A stretch of 64,000 nt of DNA from Skeletonema tropicum (Eukaryota; Bacillariophyta; Thalassiosirophyceae; Thalassiosirales; Thalassiosiraceae), in the NCBI GenBank assembly GCA_037178625.1, contig CM074140.1, forward strand, positions 1,240,001 through 1,304,000. Direction: 5' to 3'. How positions within the stretch are numbered: the first letter of the stretch is position 1; each line of letters starts with the position of its first letter. The notes below the pieces were generated by a model that did not search any database, was not told the origin of the DNA, and worked only from the letters and a program-made list of their open reading frames with translations. Positions 63,801 to 64,000 of this stretch are shown piece after piece. The translations under genes and the position numbers were made by a program.

Positions 63801-64000
63801 TAATGAAACGACAGAAACCTGATACCTCAGTGCATGGTATTATTGAGCCTATATACATTACATCGCTTGCTCGAGCAAAAGCAGCTCTGACAATGCTGAA
63901 AGGAATAGAGGAGCCGTCACCCAGCTTGCTCTCACCAGTTGCAAAGGCTTGCTGTGCTGCAGGCCTGTGGCAGGAAGCACGGTCAATCGTAAGACGGATG
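60887..64000 (+). CDS. Pentatricopeptide repeat (PPR) protein, runs off the right edge
   Basis: Exon 1 60887-62461, intron 62462-62560 (99 bp, GTTAGT...AATAG, phase 0), exon 2 62561 to beyond 64000. Over 1000 residues visible. PPR-type helical hairpins include SYELNAMLNSLSERNKVSAAL, SPDVITCSTLMTTFDKGQHW, PNTFTYALAISACARCNKG, PNTWVYNAAIAACSE, DTVSYNTVFSLLD and SRDAITYYNAIMACG. PPR proteins bind organelle RNA one base per repeat and act in processing, editing or translation. The N-terminus has a His/Arg-rich region, then a hydrophobic segment (LCILFTLQATLSVLC), so organelle import is likely; the real start may be the Met at residue 25 (60959). The 3' end is outside the window. Confidence 0.88.

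Overview
The window is nuclear DNA of a photosynthetic stramenopile, most likely a centric diatom. The evidence is short GT-AG introns, a diatom-type cyclin, two proteins with a hydrophobic N-terminus followed by an S-[A]-F motif like the diatom plastid ASAFAP signal, small Cys-rich CSVEGC zinc motifs of the kind common in stramenopiles, and a stramenopile-type non-LTR reverse transcriptase. I infer the group from protein content only; no species can be named. Two runs of exactly 500 N (2018-2517 and 55758-56257) are scaffold gaps.

Layout. 1-15906 is a tandem array of a ~3.64 kb unit (three copies, the first entering from the left edge). Each unit carries minus-strand exons of a BRCT-domain protein and a ~90 bp foldback. 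Between copies 1 and 2 sits a 5'-truncated non-LTR retroelement (4053-9002) whose 1.58 k-residue polyprotein ends in a Ulp1/C48 cysteine protease. Copy 3 carries a 335 bp MITE with a clean 8 bp target duplication, and the array ends 44 bp before a sirtuin gene.

15951-32692 is gene-dense: sirtuin, a PDZ-SYLF(Ysc84) scaffold protein, a small hypothetical, a class V aminotransferase, a 1.65 kb inverted-repeat transposon, then three membrane proteins in a row (five-TM tweety/prominin-like, two-TM Cys-rich, seven-TM GPCR-like). 32783-38710 is a degraded region: a ~1.26 kb direct duplication of a broken gene flanks another gene split by a 1.1 kb Harbinger-like MITE whose removal restores its reading frame. 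39100-47889 holds a transposase-derived ORF, UreG, ribosomal protein L30, a probably plastid DEAD-box helicase and a hypothetical with a possible OB fold. 48112-50695 contains a Tc1/mariner MITE and a second inverted-repeat element. A diatom-type cyclin follows, then two nucleosome-length tandem arrays (53024-54080 and about 54090-54860). 56627-64000 carries an NnrU-like protein, a five-exon secreted cyclophilin, a GLTP-domain protein and a pentatricopeptide protein that runs off the right edge.

There are no operons; the genes are mostly ordinary housekeeping functions. The unusual parts are the repeats: the LINE-Ulp1 element and its 1.37 kb flanking duplication, the BRCT-gene array, and at least four different inverted-repeat element families in 64 kb, three of them with readable insertion histories. 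Splice sites reported below were placed by hand from frame continuity and GT/AG consensus.
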